From Chloroflexota bacterium (GTDB lineage: Bacteria; Chloroflexota; Dehalococcoidia; Bin125), in assembly GCA_027296805.1 (NCBI GenBank), contig JAPUIR010000385.1, forward strand, positions 1-5,865: a stretch of DNA of 5,865 nucleotides. The letters are read 5' to 3'. The position numbers and the translations under genes are program-made. Shown in pieces: positions 4,723 to 5,865 of this stretch. Positions within the stretch are counted from its first letter, which is position 1. The number at the start of each line of letters is the position of its first letter. Below the pieces are notes generated by a model. It saw only the letters and a program-made list of their open reading frames with translations. It was not told the origin of the DNA and made no database searches.

Positions 4723-5865
4723 ATGACCGAGACGTCGTATTGGACCCGTCTGCATCGAGAGCGGATGAGTCGGCGTGCACTCCTGCGCGCCAGCGGTCGC
4801 GCTGGTGTGGGCGCTGCGGGCCTGGCCCTGGTCGGTTGCGGTGGCGACGACGACGAGCCCGAAGCGGATGACAGCGAAGACCCCGACGACCAAAGCCTCC
4901 CCGACGACCAGGCGGACGGCGCCGCACAGGATGACCCGAGCCAAGACGACGCGGCGCAGGACGACGTCGCCGTCCCCCCGCCTCCCACCGACCCAGTCAG
5001 TGGCGGCATCGTCCACCTCTTCGGGATCACGGAAGAGCACGATCGCTGGGACCCGCATCGCTCTCGCTTCCAGCAGACACAGAGCTACTTCAGCCTCAGC
5101 TACAACCGCCTTGTGAGGCCTTCCTCCGTCTCCGCTGGCACCTTCGAGCCGGACCTCGCCCAGCTCCCTGAGACGCCTGACGAAACCACCCACATCTTCC
5201 GCATCCGACCGGCAGCCCGCTTCTGGGACGACGACCTGACCGCAGGCCGCCCCTTCACGGCGGACGACGCGCGCTTCAACATCACCCGACAGCAGGACGC
5301 CCTCGACGCCGCCGGCGATCCCGACCTTCTCTTCTATCGCCGCGCCGCTTTCCGCGCCCTCGCCTCCGTTGACACCCCCGACGACGCGACTCTCACTATC
5401 ACCACCACGGAGCCGCAGGCGACCCTCCTCTCCGACCTCATCGCCGGTCCCTGGGGCTGGATGATCAGCCCCGAGGGCGCCCAGGAGTTCGGCGACCGCT
5501 GGCGCGACCAGCCCAACATCTACCAATTCGCCTCCGGCACGGGCCCCTTCCAGCCCGTCGGCTTCGTCCGCAATGGCGACGTCGCCTTCCAGAGCTCCGA
5601 GAACTGGTGGGCCCCTGGCTCCTACCCCGATGGCATCATCATCCGCCGCGTTGCCACCCAAGCGATCGGCCAGAGCTACCGCGATGGTCTACTCGACCGC
5701 GTCGACTTCCCCCTCACCAAAAACAGCGTCGAAGCTCTGCGCGAAGAGTTCCCCGACGACCCCGTGTTCGAAATCCCGCTCGACACTCCCGTCCAGCTCC
5801 AGCTGGGCGTCACCACCGACACCGACAACCCACTCAGCGACCCCCGCGTCGGCATGGCCCTGGGC
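4723..5865 (+). CDS. Tat-type lipoprotein, ABC transporter solute-binding protein family 5 (open at right edge)
   Basis: 381 residues are present and the frame runs off the right edge; full-length family members are usually 500-600. The N-terminus has a twin-arginine motif SRRALLR (16-22), a hydrophobic stretch, and a lipobox LVGC (36-39), so export by Tat with lipid attachment at Cys39 is expected. Residues 42-81 form a linker with 20 of 40 acidic residues and repeated DDQ/QDD units. The binding domain begins near Gly94. It shows WDPHRSRF (109-116), YNRLVRP (127-133), HIFRIRPAARFWDDD (157-171), PFTADDARF (177-185) and SGTGPF (271-276), all hallmarks of the peptide/nickel-type SBP_bac_5 family. 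It captures a solute outside the cell and passes it to an ABC permease; the ligand (peptide or other) is unknown. GGAG (4715-4718) is only four bases before the ATG. Met15 is an alternative start, but YWTRL before the RR motif is commonly conserved. Confidence 0.9.
   Translation, partial: MTETSYWTRLHRERMSRRALLRASGRAGVGAAGLALVGCGGDDDEPEADDSEDPDDQSLPDDQADGAAQDDPSQDDAAQDDVAVPPPPTDPVSGGIVHLFGITEEHDRWDPHRSRFQQTQSYFSLSYNRLVRPSSVSAGTFEPDLAQLPETPDETTHIFRIRPAARFWDDDLTAGRPFTADDARFNITRQQDALDAAGDPDLLFYRRAAFRALASVDTPDDATLTITTTEPQATLLSDLIAGPWGWMISPEGAQEFGDRWRDQPNIYQFASGTGPFQPVGFVRNGDVAFQSSENWWAPGSYPDGIIIRRVATQAIGQSYRDGLLDRVDFPLTKNSVEALREEFPDDPVFEIPLDTPVQLQLGVTTDTDNPLSDPRVGMALG

Noticed and set aside
4663..5661. 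332-codon minus-strand frame opposite the lipoprotein
   Set aside because: Gly/Ala/Val/Glu-rich product with no recognisable domain. The opposite strand encodes a clear Tat lipoprotein and SBP_bac_5 domain that is simply open at the right edge.
1..5865. CRISPR array, transposon ends, integrase, toxin-antitoxin, tRNA or riboswitch
   Set aside because: I looked for spaced direct repeats, terminal inverted repeats, transposase or integrase motifs, tRNA-like structures and long structured leaders, and saw none. The genes are ordinary metabolic and transport families.

Overview
The window is GC-rich (roughly two thirds G+C by eye) bacterial chromosomal DNA. It holds six protein genes and no RNA gene, mobile element, CRISPR array or phage gene that I could recognise. 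The best taxonomic hint is the solute-binding lipoprotein at the right end. Its N-terminus runs YWTRL, then a twin-arginine SRRALLR motif, a Gly/Ala/Leu segment and an LVGC lipobox, a layout I associate with Chloroflexota (Dehalococcoidia/SAR202-like lineages). A high-GC actinobacterium is the main alternative. This assignment is an inference from sequence style, not a database result.

Left part (1-835): two genes on the minus strand. One is the N-terminal part of a pyridoxamine-phosphate-oxidase-like flavin-barrel protein that runs off the left edge. The other is a 117-residue protein of unknown function. Each has its own recognisable sigma70-type promoter (TTGACG-N17-CAGAAT and TTGACA-N17-TATCTC) and its own Shine-Dalgarno site, so they look independently transcribed. 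The second promoter lies in a divergent region shared with the next gene.

Middle (836-4154): three plus-strand genes. They are a GPAT/PlsC-like membrane acyltransferase (836-2224), a short-chain dehydrogenase of the type found in peroxisomal multifunctional enzyme 2 (2318-3280), and a dienelactone hydrolase (3462-4154). The acyltransferase appears to be leaderless, with a TACGCT box six bases before its ATG. The dehydrogenase has a strong GGAGG site and is followed at once by a hairpin. The hydrolase has its own leader containing a 13-base palindrome. The first two fit lipid and acyl-CoA metabolism and the third fits ring-cleavage or lactone catabolism. The gaps (93 and 181 bases) and the hairpin argue against one tight operon, so a shared pathway is not shown.

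Right part (4155-5865): a GC-rich hairpin separates the hydrolase from a convergent minus-strand gene for a small two-helix membrane protein with a very acidic tail. Divergent from that gene is the solute-binding lipoprotein of an ABC transporter (family 5: peptide, nickel and similar ligands), open at the right edge. It has an unusually acidic Asp-Gln-rich linker between the lipid anchor and the binding domain. Its permease and ATPase partners, if linked, would lie outside the window.

I found no evidence for a novel multi-gene system. The points most worth checking are the leaderless start of the acyltransferase, the recurring CTACG promoter-like box, the small palindromes in the leaders, and the two proteins of unknown function.
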